Positions 9,901 to 23,000 of a DNA stretch of 64,000 bases are shown here, piece by piece. Position 1 is the stretch's first letter. Each line of letters starts with the position of its first letter. The position numbers and the translations under genes were made by a program. A model generated the notes under the pieces. It saw nothing but the letters and a program-made list of their open reading frames with translations. It had not been told where the DNA came from and did no database searches. The stretch is from NCBI GenBank assembly GCA_029204225.1, contig CM055103.1, positions 50,755,470 through 50,819,469 of the forward strand, in the 5' to 3' direction. This DNA is from Diphasiastrum complanatum (Eukaryota > Streptophyta > Lycopodiopsida > Lycopodiales > Lycopodiaceae).

Positions 9901-12900
9901 TTTCAAAGACAGTAGCTCAATTTTGTAGGAAAATAAGTGAAAGCTAAACTGAACTACCAGCAGGTAGTAAGTATGTAGCTAAAATTTGAATAGACAGAAG
10001 AGATAGGTATAGTAACTATTGCTCAAATCAATATTGCAGCAGGGAGCCCATGCAAAGTTTCAAATTGGCTGTCCCATTTCACATGTGCTTACCTGAAATG
10101 TGGCAAACCCCCATTCTTGCATGGGCTTATCTATGAGAATGTATAAGGCAATTGCCTGCTCAAATAATGATCATCAAGTATTCATAGAATCATAGATATT
10201 GAATTCTAGGAATAAATGAAATATCATATGGTGTAACCTCTTGAATTTGAGGGGAAAAGAAAGACACCTATTATTGTAATTTTAGGTGTTTTTCCATTTG
10301 CACCTCTTGCCCGAAAGTTTACATTTGATAATGGCCATGGGTACATATGTAAAATGAAAAATAATCAGAAATGCAAGCTCTTGTATCTATAAGCATTTTT
10401 TCAAGAAAATCACCTGTACAACCACATATCATGAAGTAATCTTAGATTTGTGTAGTCTATAAATAGGTAAAATATCTTATGGTGTAACCTCTTGAACATG
10501 AGCTTATGAGGGGAAAAGAAAGATTTCAAATATGTTTCCAACTTTTCCTTCATCCACCTAAGTTTTACTTTTAGTAACTGAAATTTCTTGATTGTATTGC
10601 CATGGTTCTCCGTGTCAGGTAATGCTGAAGTTGTAGCATACAGATATTGGAGTGGTATCAATCATGCATCGTGACTGTCATCTGTTTAGCTTAACATATT
10701 TTGGTACTTCCAACATCTGAAAGCTAGCAATTATAGTGTAAAGCAGCACTTACCAAGAGTCATTCAGGTGACTAATACATTTGACTGGGTGAAATAATGA
10801 CAGGCAGGTATACATGCATTGGCATTTATTGCTGGTTCAGAGCGTCTAGATACATCACCACTTCTCAGCGAGCAAACTGAGACTAGCCTTCATGATCTTA
10901 TTTATTCTGCATTGGATGACTCTGCAAGTCATTCTCTTTCGGTATGATAATAAAACTCCTGGTGTCAGTTAGCTGGGTAATAGCATCAAATGGCATCTGA
11001 GTAAGTTGGCTCATTATGGCTCTTTGCAATTGATATTGTTTCACTTGATGTTTTGATATTATGTATTTGCCTCATAATCTTTAACCCTAAAGCATCTGTT
11101 CAAAGAGCAAAGTTGTAGGAAGTTCAATTCTCTGAGTGAACCTTTTATTGAAGTTTCATTACTGTGAACCATATTTGGCAACTTAAAAGCTAATCCTGTG
11201 TTCTTTGGGCCTCTACAAATTACCATGACTGGAAAGTTTCTTGAAGAGTTCACTTTCATCTTGCTTTATATTTTGTGTGTTTAATAAGCACCATCGATAA
11301 GTTTTGTTAGTAAAGTATACCAAGAAATAAAAGCATGTGAAAAATAGCAAAGATGAAGTGCTTTTAGTATTAATTTGTATAAGAAACTTCAATGTTACCT
11401 CTTACATGTTCCCTGTCTTTCTACAAGGATCACATTGAATGCTATATTTGAGGACTTATCTAAAAAGTTTCTTATTTTGGTTCTCTTTGATTGGCAGCTT
11501 GCGTCTTAATTCTCATAGATCTGTGAAATAGTTTCTTCCTTCATTATAATGTTATCAGGGGTCATTCCTAAACTGGTTGCGTAGGTGATCCCATGCCAAG
11601 GAGTTGGAGGAACAAAAACTTCTAATTTGTATTATATTTCAGTTTGTTCCTTTTTTTTGACAAATGCATTGTCTTTATTGTACTCTACTTTTGTTTTTTC
11701 ACTTTTTGTGACAATTACATTGTTGTTGTCACTTGATTCAGTTGGAATAGATGCCTTTTCACCTTTGAAAGTCAGAAAAATTCATTGTTTATTGTACATG
11801 GAAGGATTGTTCATGAATTTGTTGGACCTTAGAAACCCGTTCTGAACGAAATGGGTTGTTCTGTACAGTATGTTCCAAAAAGTACTGGTCCGCCTGTGTA
11901 AAAAATATAATTTGTCCTAAAAATCCCTATAAAGTAGTATATATCAAATAAAAAAAGATGAGCCAACTTCTATGAGCACTATAAGCACTAGTTGTACGGA
12001 TGGAGGATATATTTTTGTCCTCGTGGATCCAACAGCACTGATTTGAAATCTGAAACAAGGAGCACTATGTTGATTTTATCCTGGTTTGATGTTTGCACCA
12101 GTCTTCAACCTAACTGTTCGATCGGTGTTCACTATGCACTCCAGAGTCCATGCATATGCAATTTAGATGCATTCAAAAAGTAAGGATTTTTGCATAGTTT
12201 GATCAATGTTAAGAAAACTCTTTTGTTGTGACAGCAATGAGACCCTATTTTCAAGGGATTCATAGATCCTGACTGCAGTTTACTTAGATCTCCCAGTTTA
12301 CTTTCCCAAATGTTGTTGCTGTTTCCCTTTAATACATAGAGCAAAGCATATATATGTCCAACAGCAAACTTTAATGGATGGAGGAGGTACTTTTGGCCTC
12401 AAAATCTGATTAAAAAACAAAATGTACTACCTTTTTTTCTCAAGGCTCGTTTTGAAACAGACCATTTTAGAGCGATGTTCTGGAATGTGTTCCATTCTGG
12501 AACGGGCAAATATGAATAAACTAGGTTCTATTTGCACATACAGGAGGAGGTGTGCATATGGAATCCATTGTCATAGAAGTAGAAGGAATAGTGGTTGTTA
12601 GTTAGTGCTGCCAGGATGAACAATTGAGATCTCACCAATGGAACCAAAAAGTTAGAGAATTGGGAAAAATTAATTACATTTGTTTCTCCTTTGGCGGTAG
12701 ATTAGCTGATTTGTGAATGGTATGATGACTATGATCTATATGGAATTGGTTCTATCAGGAAATATATTAAACAGTTTTAGAGATCATCTTTGTTTATCAA
12801 CGGCATTGATGACCAAAGAAGAATGTTGAAATTTATTCAGAGTTTAATATCAAAACATAGCCTCTAGTACAAAGCATAGGAAATCGAAGGAAATTATGCA

Positions 12901-15900
12901 ATCAGCAAAGCTTTATGAATCGAAATGTGTCAATGGATGACTCTGGAGCAGAACTGTGATAATAAACTGGAGAAAATGGAGAAAAAGCTTAGCAGTTGGT
13001 GGAACTCTTCTTTTGAAATATTTAGTCCCTTTTGGCCTCAGGTTGTGGGCCCAGCCTAGCCAGCCAGATGATTTGCATGGGGATGATGAGGCATTGACTA
13101 CCCTCATCCGCAAGAGACCAGGAAGGCCCAAGGGTGCACCGAACAAGAAAGGCAGAGCACAGATCAGAAAGTGCAAGGGAAGAGGGGGCGACCTCGTAGG
13201 GCTACAGGAGCACAGTCACAGCCAGCTGGAGCAAGTCTTGTCGGTTTGGCTTGCTTGGGGGCTGATGAGGAGGCAGATTGGGAGGATGTGGATGACGAGT
13301 CCTCTTCTCTGCCAGTTCCAGACAAGCATCGACATCGGCTGCTCCGGAGCATTCGTCCGAGTTAGAGCCAGAGCATTGATTGTGGCTCTGTTGTTGATTA
13401 TTTAGCAGTTTGATATCATGTTTCATGTTTGATGGCCGAACATTGTATTCAAACCATTTTATATATGCATCCAGTTTTCGACATATGTTGATTTTTAATT
13501 GTCATGCTTTGTTGTCAATTTTAGGTCGTATTGTATGTGCGTGTGTTATTCATATTTACAATTAATTTCATTAGTCATACAAAAGATACCAACACAAAGG
13601 AAGGGCACCAAAGACACTACAAGGCTCATGCTACACTCTATCACAACAAAAGGAATCCATCATAGTACAATTAGATGACATCCTATGCAAGAATCTTTGC
13701 ACCTAGATCTTCTCTCCAACACTATCCATTCATAGGAGGAAGATCTTTTGCCCTAAGTCTCACCTTGCATCTCACAACTATAGCAAGCATACAATATGAA
13801 GAGAATCATCATAATTACTAATCTACATGGCACGACCAACATGCATTGCTTTAAAGATATAGGATAGAAAGATATAGTTGTAGTAGCATTTTGATTGCTT
13901 AGCAAATTTGGCAATTAGGATGCACTGAATATGCGGGAACCATGCAAGCTTGCACGCAACACAAGACCTTTGGAACAAGAACGACATTAACTGGGCGCCG
14001 AAGAGTCCACAGACTCGTCGGCTTGGTCAGGTGCATTAATCTCTTGCTATTGCTATTTCGGCCTTTATTGTGGTTTTTTCAAGCCTTCCGACTCCTATCG
14101 CACCCACAGTGATCTCTGCCTTCTTTCCCCAGTCCTTTCTACAGAGATGGTGCATTCCAACCTTGCCGATCTGTGGGACGAGGTGGACATTGTCAGGCGG
14201 GTTCCCGACAAGTCTAACAAGTCCAGTGCAAGGATAGTGCGCTGTCGATAATGCCTGACAGAGTTCGTTGCCACCCTCACTCGCCTTAAAGGTCACCTAT
14301 TCGGCGCACGTGCGAGAGATGGTGGCACACTGAATGCTGCCCCCTGTGCCAGCATGTCCGTTCCCGTCAGGCAGCGACTTTTGGATACCTACGGGCCACG
14401 TCTTGTGGCGGGGGAGAACACCATTTCGGAGGGTGTTCTTCGGTTTTGCACCGCTCCTTATGTGGTTGACCCCGAGTTGCTGCCTGCTTGGCTGGCACGC
14501 ACGAGGAGAGGGAGTGCATCCTCGTCCAGTCCCTTTGCCCCTCGTCCCGCTCAGACAGTTCTGCCTCACGCACCCCCATCTGCACCCATTCCGGTGGATC
14601 CTGTCCCACCGCGTCCGCTAGTTGCCACTGTGGTTCCACCACCACCTACTGTTGCTCGCACTCCCCCAGTTTACGACTTTCTCATGGACTCTCCGCCTCC
14701 TGAGCAGGAGCAGGCCCCGGATGCCAGTGACGAGGCCTTCCAGGATGTTGAGGAGATCCCTTCCTCCCTCCCTTCACATCCGGATGACCACCCTACCCAG
14801 CAGTTTTCGTATCCCATGCCAGATGTCCACCCTCCACCAGTGTACCCCACTTACGCTGCTGCACCCATCCCGGCCAGTGCATCCCACTCTCCCCATTCCA
14901 CGTCTACAGCTGATGCATCCACTAGTGCCCAGGCTGTCGCGTCATCATCCATTCCCGTCACGTTTGGTGCACCGTGCTGGAGGTCCGCTACCCGTCGCCC
15001 AGCTGGGAGAGTTCTTAGGCAGCAGAGCATTCGTGGCGCGCATCAGTCGCACATGGATAGAGAGGCCACACAGGCCGTGGCCAGCCTAATTTATGAGCTG
15101 AACCTTCCATTTGCCATCACCGACTTCGAGCCCTTCAGAAGGGCCTTCCGCCTTGCACAGTCTGCCAGCCCTAGTTGGAGAGTCCCTAGTTCAGAGGTTG
15201 TCCGCACACACATGCTGAGGGATAGGGTCGAGTCACTGTCTAGAGAGATGGAGCCTCTACGTCGCCACTGGGCCACTTACGGTTGCAGCATATGTCCGAT
15301 GGCTGGACTGATGTCAGGAGGAGGCCGATCCTCAACATACTGGTCTCCAGCTGCATGGGCACACAGTTTTTGAGGGCAGTGGATTGCAGCAGGGGGGGAG
15401 AGTCATATCTGCAGAGTTCATGTTTGATGTCATCAGGTCTTCCATCCTGTCCATAGGCCCACAGCATGTCGTCACAGTGGTGACGGACAATGCCACGAAC
15501 TGCATTCAGATGGGTGTACTGCTAGAGGCCGAGTTCCCTCACATTGTTCATACCCCCTGTGCCGCGCACGGCATAGACCTTCTGATGGGGGACATAGGTG
15601 CACTTCCCTGGGTTAGAGCCATCGTCCGTGAGGCCCTCTTCCTGGTGACTTTTGTCACGAGGAAGAGGCGTGTTCTTGCCATGTTCCGGGTGTTCAGCCA
15701 TCTAGACCTCCGTAAGCCAGCCCCCACACGCTTTGCATTCGACTTGGTGGTCATCGACCGTCTGATCAGGTGCAGGGCGCAGCTTCTACAGATGGTTGCC
15801 AGTGATCTTTGGTGTGCCAGTACATTTCCGCGCATTGAGGATGGGGAGCACTTTTCTTCCACGGTGAGGGGAGACCAGTTTTGGAGGGATGCACAGACAT

Positions 15901-18900
15901 TGTCAGGACTGCTTCGACCACTTTACATTGTGCTCCGCATGGCTGACAGCGAGGGGTCGACACTTGGACTGGTAGATGAGCTCATGGACCGGATTGGACA
16001 GTTCCTGCAGCTGCCCATCTTGCAGCCAGAGAGGTAAGCGGTACAGTGTTGTAATTGTTCTTTATCTTTTCAGTGTTTGCTAGTTTGTTTTTCTGTCGAT
16101 GTTACGTTTTTTCGTAATGCCCTAAACCACATGCCTCTCTCCTACAGGATGACAGAGCTGAAGTTCATCTAGGAGACGCGGTGGAACTACTTCCACAGGA
16201 GTATCAACAGCGTTGCACACATGCTGCATCCCCTCTTCCTCTCTCCGACACAGATCGCAGACAGGGAGCTCGAGGCCGATTGGCTTCAGTACATTCACAG
16301 GGTGGGTCCACACATAGGTTTGGATCCTATCAGGCTCATGGAGGAGCTCGCTGCATTTCGTTTCGGCATGGGCACATTCGGCCACCCGGCTGCTCAGGAT
16401 CCAGAGAGGAGGCAACTACCCATTATCTGGTGGACCATGTTCGGTAGCACATACCCATCTATACAGCGTCTTGCACTGCGTGTCCTTTCTCAGGTATGCA
16501 TCTCATTTTATCCTCCATTGTTGTGTTTCGTTGAAGACAATGTGCTGAAGTATTTCAATGCACGCACCACAGGATTGTGCTGCCTCCGTGTGTGAGCGTA
16601 ATTGGAGCACATGGGCACTCATTCACACGAGGAGAAGAAACCGGTTGTCAGTGAGTCAGTTGGAGCGGTTGGTGTTCTGTAGCACCAACGCACGTCTCGC
16701 CAGGAGACTTCCGATCATTACGAGCGCATTGCAGGTGATAAGCTAACCTTTCATAGCATGTTGGTTGACTCCTGGTATGTTGGTTTCATTTCTTGATAGA
16801 GTTGTTTCTCTCACATGCCAATTTTAAACCTTGCAGACGAAGATATCCGATTTGGAGCGCCAGGTTGACTTGCCTACGGACAACACCCATCCCATGCCTG
16901 CAGATGACCTGGGCACATAGTTGATGGCAGAGAGAGAGAGGGAGCTTGCCGAGATGAGAGAGAGAGAGCTTGGGCTTGAGCACAGAGAGCCCCCATTGTA
17001 CGAGGCAGATGAGCCAGTGTCAGAGGATGATCAGGATGAGGATGAGCCTATTCGGGTTGTGTTCGCCAGATCAGAGCGGGATGAGGCATATGATACAGGT
17101 GTTGGGCACACGCCTAGAGCAGGGGTCATAGGTGCATCACGTGGTAGAGGTGGGACACATGCCACAGATTATACCGGGAGATGGGCAGGGCACACAGGGG
17201 GGGCCAGTGGCATACCTTCTTATGTTGATATGATGGAGGAGGCTCTTGATAGGGGGCAGACTGATTTGGGTTTACCTTCCGCAGCTGCTTGGATGCGTGC
17301 ATCACAGAGCCATAGGCATTTCTATGACAACACACCAGAGGAGTCACCAGAGGACTTTGATTGTACCGATTGGGAGGCCATGCCGGGTCCGCATGGTGCA
17401 CAGGATGAGGCACGGGATGTTCCCGAGGATGGTGCTCATGATGAGTCCCAGCGCCCAGACCATTTGTATTCGGATGCCCAGCTGGACGACTTGATTGCAG
17501 ACTTGGATTCAGAGGCCCAGCAGATGCCGAGCGTCAGGGCACCCCCATCCTCTCTAGCCAGCATGCCCTACACAGAGTCTCAGCCAGAGCAGCTACACGA
17601 GGTGCCTGCAATTCCTCCAGTTCCTCAGAGGGTGTATGTGCGCCGCACAACACCTCTAGTGCCACCAATACCGTTGAGGCCTGCAGCCCCTTCATCGCCA
17701 TCCACTTTTGCAGCAGCAGGTCTCCATGGCAGGCCACCATCTGTGTCCAGATCTTCTCTTGCAGCACCCACATCTACAAACGCTCCTCCAGTGGCAGCAC
17801 CCATGGCACATCCTCCTCCATTGGCAGCACCCACGGCACCGGCTCCTCCTTTGGCAGCACCCACAGCACATCCTCCTCCTTTGGCAGCACCCAAGATGTA
17901 CCAGTACCGTCCACCACAGCGCCCCTTTCAGTACTTATCGCCGCTGTACTTGCCTCCTACAGGGACGGCCCCTCCACATCTAGTTCCTCCACCAGCAGCA
18001 GGCCCACGGGCACACACTCCTCGGACCTATCCTCCACTATCAGCTGCACAGGGACACCCATCTTTGGCTACTCTATCCCAGCCGGCCGTAGCTTGGGCTC
18101 AGCCTAGTCAGCCAGGTGATCTGCATGGGGGTGATGAGGCATTGACGGCTCCCCTCGTCCGCAAGAGGCCAGGAAGGCCCAAGGGTGCACCGAACAAGAA
18201 AGGCAGGGCACAGAAACTGCCAGGGAAGAGAGGACGACCTCGCAGGGCTCCAGTTGCTGGTAGAGGTGCTGTATTACAGCCAGCTGCAGCAGGTGTTGTT
18301 GGTTTAGCCTGCTTGGGGGCTGATGCGGAGGCAGATTGGGAGGATGAGGATGACGACTCTTCCCCCTCGGATACACAGCCCATGCCAGTACCAGACAGAC
18401 ATAGATATCAGTTGCGAGAGTCAGCTCGGGGCCCTGAGTTGTCTTCGGAGCATTCATCTGAGTTTGAGGCAGAGCATTGATTGTAGCTCCGTCATTTTAT
18501 TTTTAGCAGTTTGATATCATGTTCCATGTTTGGCAGCCAGATGGTCGAACGCTGTATTCAGACCAATCTTCATATTATATTTGGTGTTGGACGTATTCTA
18601 TTCACTGCACAATGTGTATTTGTTAATTTGTAATTGTGATGTTCTACTTGCAGTTTTACTTCAAATGGTGTGTGTGTTTTCAATTAGTTTTCAGTACAGA
18701 GTTTGAGAGCATATGCAGAACACAGAAATACAACCCCCCTGATGGCATTTCATAATCACATACATCAGATTGCAATACACAAGGCACGCATTGCACAAAA
18801 AACACACCGTACTTTAATTCAACAGATGTATCAAAACTACAATACGTATTCCCGCCGCATACGGCTGGGGCTGTTCTTTACACCATGCCAGACACTAAAT

Positions 18901-20025
18901 ACTGCCTCATCTACTGATGAACATTAAATAACAACAGTCAGCCACATACGGCTAGACCTCATCTATGCTAAACATTCCTACGGATCCTCCACAGACTCCT
19001 CGCCCTCGTCAGGTGCATTGTTCTGTCGCTCTCGCTTTGCCTCCCGGTTAGCCCGAGCTGCCTCCTGGTCAGCCCGACGGCGGGCAGCCCTTTCCCTGAC
19101 CATGATGAGCTGTCGTCGTGTGAAGTTCATTCCGATCTGCTCATCCAAATCCAGCTCGACAGCGGGGGCGGGGAGTTGCAGCTCTGGGTGTCTCTGCCGA
19201 GTCTCTCGCAGCATCTCTGCAATGTCTACTTCTTGCTTCCGATGCCTTTTGTTGTGCCTTCAGACATCTTCCTCAAGCTTCCTCCTGGCTTCGCCCTCCG
19301 CCATCTCACGACACCCTGTTGCTCGAAATGACCCTCACAGCTTCTCACAGCCTCTCAATGGCTCTCACTGGCTCTCTCACAGCCCCCCTCTCACAGCCTC
19401 TCACTCGGTCTGTCACACAGCCTCTCACAATGCCTCTCTCTCACAGCCTCCCACTGGCTCTCCCTCACAGCTTCTCACAATGCCTCTCACCCCCTCTCAC
19501 TGGCTCTCTCACTGTCTCGTGAGTGCCTATTTAACCCCACAGCCTGTTTCCCAATTTGCTTTTGTTGATGATCCCATGTGCTACTGTACCTGCCCCATGT
19601 GCTGATCCCCCACATGCTGCACTGCGATTGGGTCCACGGTCTACTCCTCCACAGTGCCCATGTGACGGTGTACCTGTCCGGATGTATTGCTCCCCCACAT
19701 GCTGCACTCCGATTGGGTCCATGGTCTGCTCCTCCACAGTGCCCATGTGCTACTGTACCTGCCCCATGTATTGCTCCCCCACATGCCGCACTCCGATTGG
19801 GTCCGCTCTCCCACAGTGCCCCCAGTACAGTCCCCCTGTACAGTAACATCTTAGTTTTTACCTAGTTTTAGCCTGTTAAAAGGGTTTTTTTTTTTTTTTT
19901 TTAAATAATAAAAAATATTATTTTTGTGGTGCCGCCCTGGTACCGCTGGTCTGAGGGCGGCACCATAACCGCGGTACCACCATTATGGTACCGTGGTACC
20001 ATAATGGCAATACCACGTGCCACTA

Positions 20026-20072
<47 letters not shown>

Positions 20073-23000
20073 TTATTACAAAGGAAAAAAAAACCATAAT
20101 ATCCGTCACTCAGAAGTTGTATGTCCGAGCCGGCCTGATCGGTTCAACGGAAACATCGGATTCAGCCCCGGTTTCCAGCTATATAGTCAGTTTGACTGAG
20201 CTGCATTGTAGATTATTATAGACCGTTCTTCAGTATTCACTTCATCTTTTCTTGATGAATTTAGGAGAGGCCGATTCTCAAGCAAGAATGTCAATCTCTT
20301 CATGAAAACAATTGCTTTTTGAAGCAACAGGTAAAATTAGAAAATATGTCTGCTCAATTTCAAGGAAGAATCGCTGGAGCTCATCGCCTCCGTGAAGCTT
20401 CCTTCCAGAGTTCCTTATGGCTTCCATGGCACCTTCGTGTCCTCTTAGAAGTATGACAACTCGCTATCTGTGAAATGCAAATGCAGAATGCGCGGGCCAG
20501 CAGGGTCGTTTTACATTTCTTTTTTAACTTACAAAAAATCGTTCCGACCCAGTACGTTTCGGAACGTACAGAACGGTCGGAACGTCAGGGTCGTTTTACA
20601 TTTCTTTTCTAACTTACAAAAAATCGTTCCGACCCAGTACGTTCCGGAACGTACGGAACGGTCGGAACGGAACGTTCCGACCCATTTTGGTCGGAACGGG
20701 CTTCTAAGATTTGAAGATGCCTTTGGTGACATCCTTTTCAGTTGTCCACTTTCTCTTAGCCATTATTTTTTATGTAAGCCTCCAATAATGTCCTAGTGAG
20801 AATGTGCATTTGGCATCAAATTATGTACATGTTCATTCCGCTTATAGAATAATGCACTATAAAAATGTTAAAGATCCTATTTCGACAATTTTAAAGTCTA
20901 TGTTGTTGATTCCTTGCATAGTCCCTAGGAACGGAATGGAATTCTGTACCATTCCTAAGGAACGGTTACTAGGAACCGTCCCCTCCCTTAGGTTTGTGTT
21001 AACCCGTAATATAGCTCCCAAACCCCCGTTCCTAAGGAATGGCACTTTCCCCGAAGCTTTTATGATTCCTTGTCCAAGCAATATATTGAGCTCTCATAAG
21101 CCTTTTGTTATTGTTGATGGTAGACTCTTTTGCACGACTCAAGCGACTTTGTGAAACATTCTTTCCCTTTGTAATCGGTTAAACCATATGTTGCAAGACT
21201 AACTACTTGCTTATGGATATAAGTCTCCACTTTGGATGCTTCACTTATTCTCATAAGAAGTTTACAACTTGCCTTGAAAATTGAAAATTTACAATCTTCA
21301 ACATTAGGAATGAACACATCATTCATGATCTTATTGAAACCAAAAGAAAATACATTATGAAGACATTTCCATTTCCTTGACTTCATATTCCATGTAAGTT
21401 TACAGGGAAAACATGCTTTGCTATCTATTAAGGCATCATACTCAACTAGTATTGCCTTAATCCACCTTTAACATACAAAAATCTCTTCAAAGCAAAATAG
21501 TTCTTCATAAGATGTCATGAGAGCATAAATGAAACTATTTTCATTTTGTGAATGCTCCACCTTAATAAATTTGAACTTATCTAAAGTTCCAAGCAAAATG
21601 CTTTCCAAGGACATGAAATAAATCCAATTTTGCTGCGTTGAGAGAATCTGGCAATGCATGATTTCCTCTTGAGATGCTTGGTATTCAAGTTCCAATATGT
21701 CTCCTTGATAGTATTGGGCAAAGGATAATACTCAAGCTGTAAATGCATATTGCTTGATTTGGGAATGTGCATGTAGCTTTTGTGTGCTGTTTCAAGTTCA
21801 ACTTTCGGCCTTTCAAAAATAAAAAATCTGTTGAAACATAAAGCTTAACATGAGAATATTTTAGCGATTAAGAAAACTGAGTTTTATCTGGCACATATAA
21901 GATATAGTATGAAATGGCAGCACTGTATCAACCATGCTATAGCATGTTACTACTATGTTCTTTGATGAAAATTTGAACAATTATTGGGCATCACTAAAAG
22001 AGATGTCTCTTTAACTGTGATAAGAGTGATAACAATGCTTTGTTTATTGCTAACATAACATAGTGACTTTTGCAGAACCTCCTCTGGTCATTGCTTCAAC
22101 AAGCTCCAGAAATTCGACAGGCTGTATGTGCTCAAATTGAGATGATGCTTTCAGCAAGGCACTAACTGTAGATTGTTTGCCACAATTTCCTTTCTGTCAG
22201 TGTATTAGCTCTAGCTAATGCCATCTTCTAGCCTCCTTGGTGTTACACCCAGTTGCATAAAAGATCTTTGTTGGCCATGAATTGTCCTTGTTGTGCATTC
22301 AGCTTTAAGTTTTGAATCTGCTCTCCGGAAGATTCTGCAGGGCTCTGACACATGCTTTTTTGCAGACATACCGGCTTTTGATCCCACTAGTGGCTCGTAG
22401 ATGGTGCCTTTGGGAAGTGTGCTATCACAGTGACTTAATCAGCTTTGTCACAGATCCTCAAACAGAAGCAAACAAAGATGGTAACTCCTAAAGCTACAGG
22501 ATTTCAGATATGCAATAAATGTTGGTTGAGATTTTGGCCACCAGCTATTCTATATTGTTAGGTTTTGAATAAGCTTTCCTTTATTTTTGCATGAGAAAGT
22601 AGGGACGTTACTTGACTTTGCTCTTTAGTGCTAGCCTTCATCATGACTGAGTCTGCTGTTCACCTCCGGAGAAGGGATAGAAACACCAGCACTATTGGTC
22701 TTTGTTCAATAATACAAAAGCTAATGTGGACATACCTATGTGGATGTGACATGTACCTACTTTTGGGAGTTGAAGTAAAGAGGTTGTGTGGTGGTTGCCT
22801 AGATGCCATCATGATTCTATCATCTTTAGACAAAATGAGCCATGGGAGGGAATAGGATATTATTGGAGCTTTTTTGCCTTTTGAAACTCAAGGAGAATTC
22901 AAACAGGTTTCCCGATTTCTTCAAGATCACCAAAAGTTCTGAAAGTTAGCATGGCTTTTGGAAAGAGCCTTGGAAAGAGCCAGGTGATGAGAAGAGTCTG

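Larger units (their letters stand above)
4215..10803 (+). other. PSMD5: PSMD5 intron of 6.6 kb
   Basis: A mostly AT-rich intron. Apart from the word-repeat patches near 5930-6030 and 6850-6905 and the mobile element at 7419-7652, I see no gene. Open frames here (for example 5704-5976 and 8718-9047) match nothing I recognise and have no coding character. Confidence 0.6.
14147..18480 (+). pseudogene. hAT-superfamily transposase with BED finger, DUF659, HATC and long AT-hook tail (broken)
   Basis: From ATG 14147 a BED zinc finger begins: aromatic W10, C33, and an H at the LKGH stretch. The C-x2-C second position is preceded by an in-frame TAA at 14249. A Pro/Ser-rich region (14500-14990) leads to DUF659: EMEPLRRHW, then SDGWTD after a one-base shift near 15290, then VVTDNATNC and [12 protein letters not shown] after a second shift in a G7 run at 15392-15398. 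Exons join at 16033/16148, 16493/16573 and 16734/16837 (GT-AG). The HATC dimerisation domain has [19 protein letters not shown] (16588-16644). A 519-codon tail follows with acidic and Pro-rich segments, alanine-proline repeats and two AT-hooks ([15 protein letters not shown]). Further stops are TAG at 16170 and 16918. A hAT transposase cuts and pastes its element in the nucleus. This copy cannot make full-length protein. Confidence 0.85.

Noticed and set aside
13164-13426. Minus-strand frames of 62-74 codons
   Set aside because: Antisense shadows of the partial transposase tail.
14354-15373. Separate 339-codon gene starting at 14354
   Set aside because: The same frame is open upstream to a BED zinc finger at 14147 with one internal TAA, and DUF659 continues across two frameshifts. 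It is part of one transposase.
22124-22165. Continuation of the PSMD5 frame past 22123 to a TAA, suggesting a truncated protein
   Set aside because: GTATGT at 22124 is a good donor, and splicing to 22366 restores the conserved EIRxA-TYRL...ARxWCL block.
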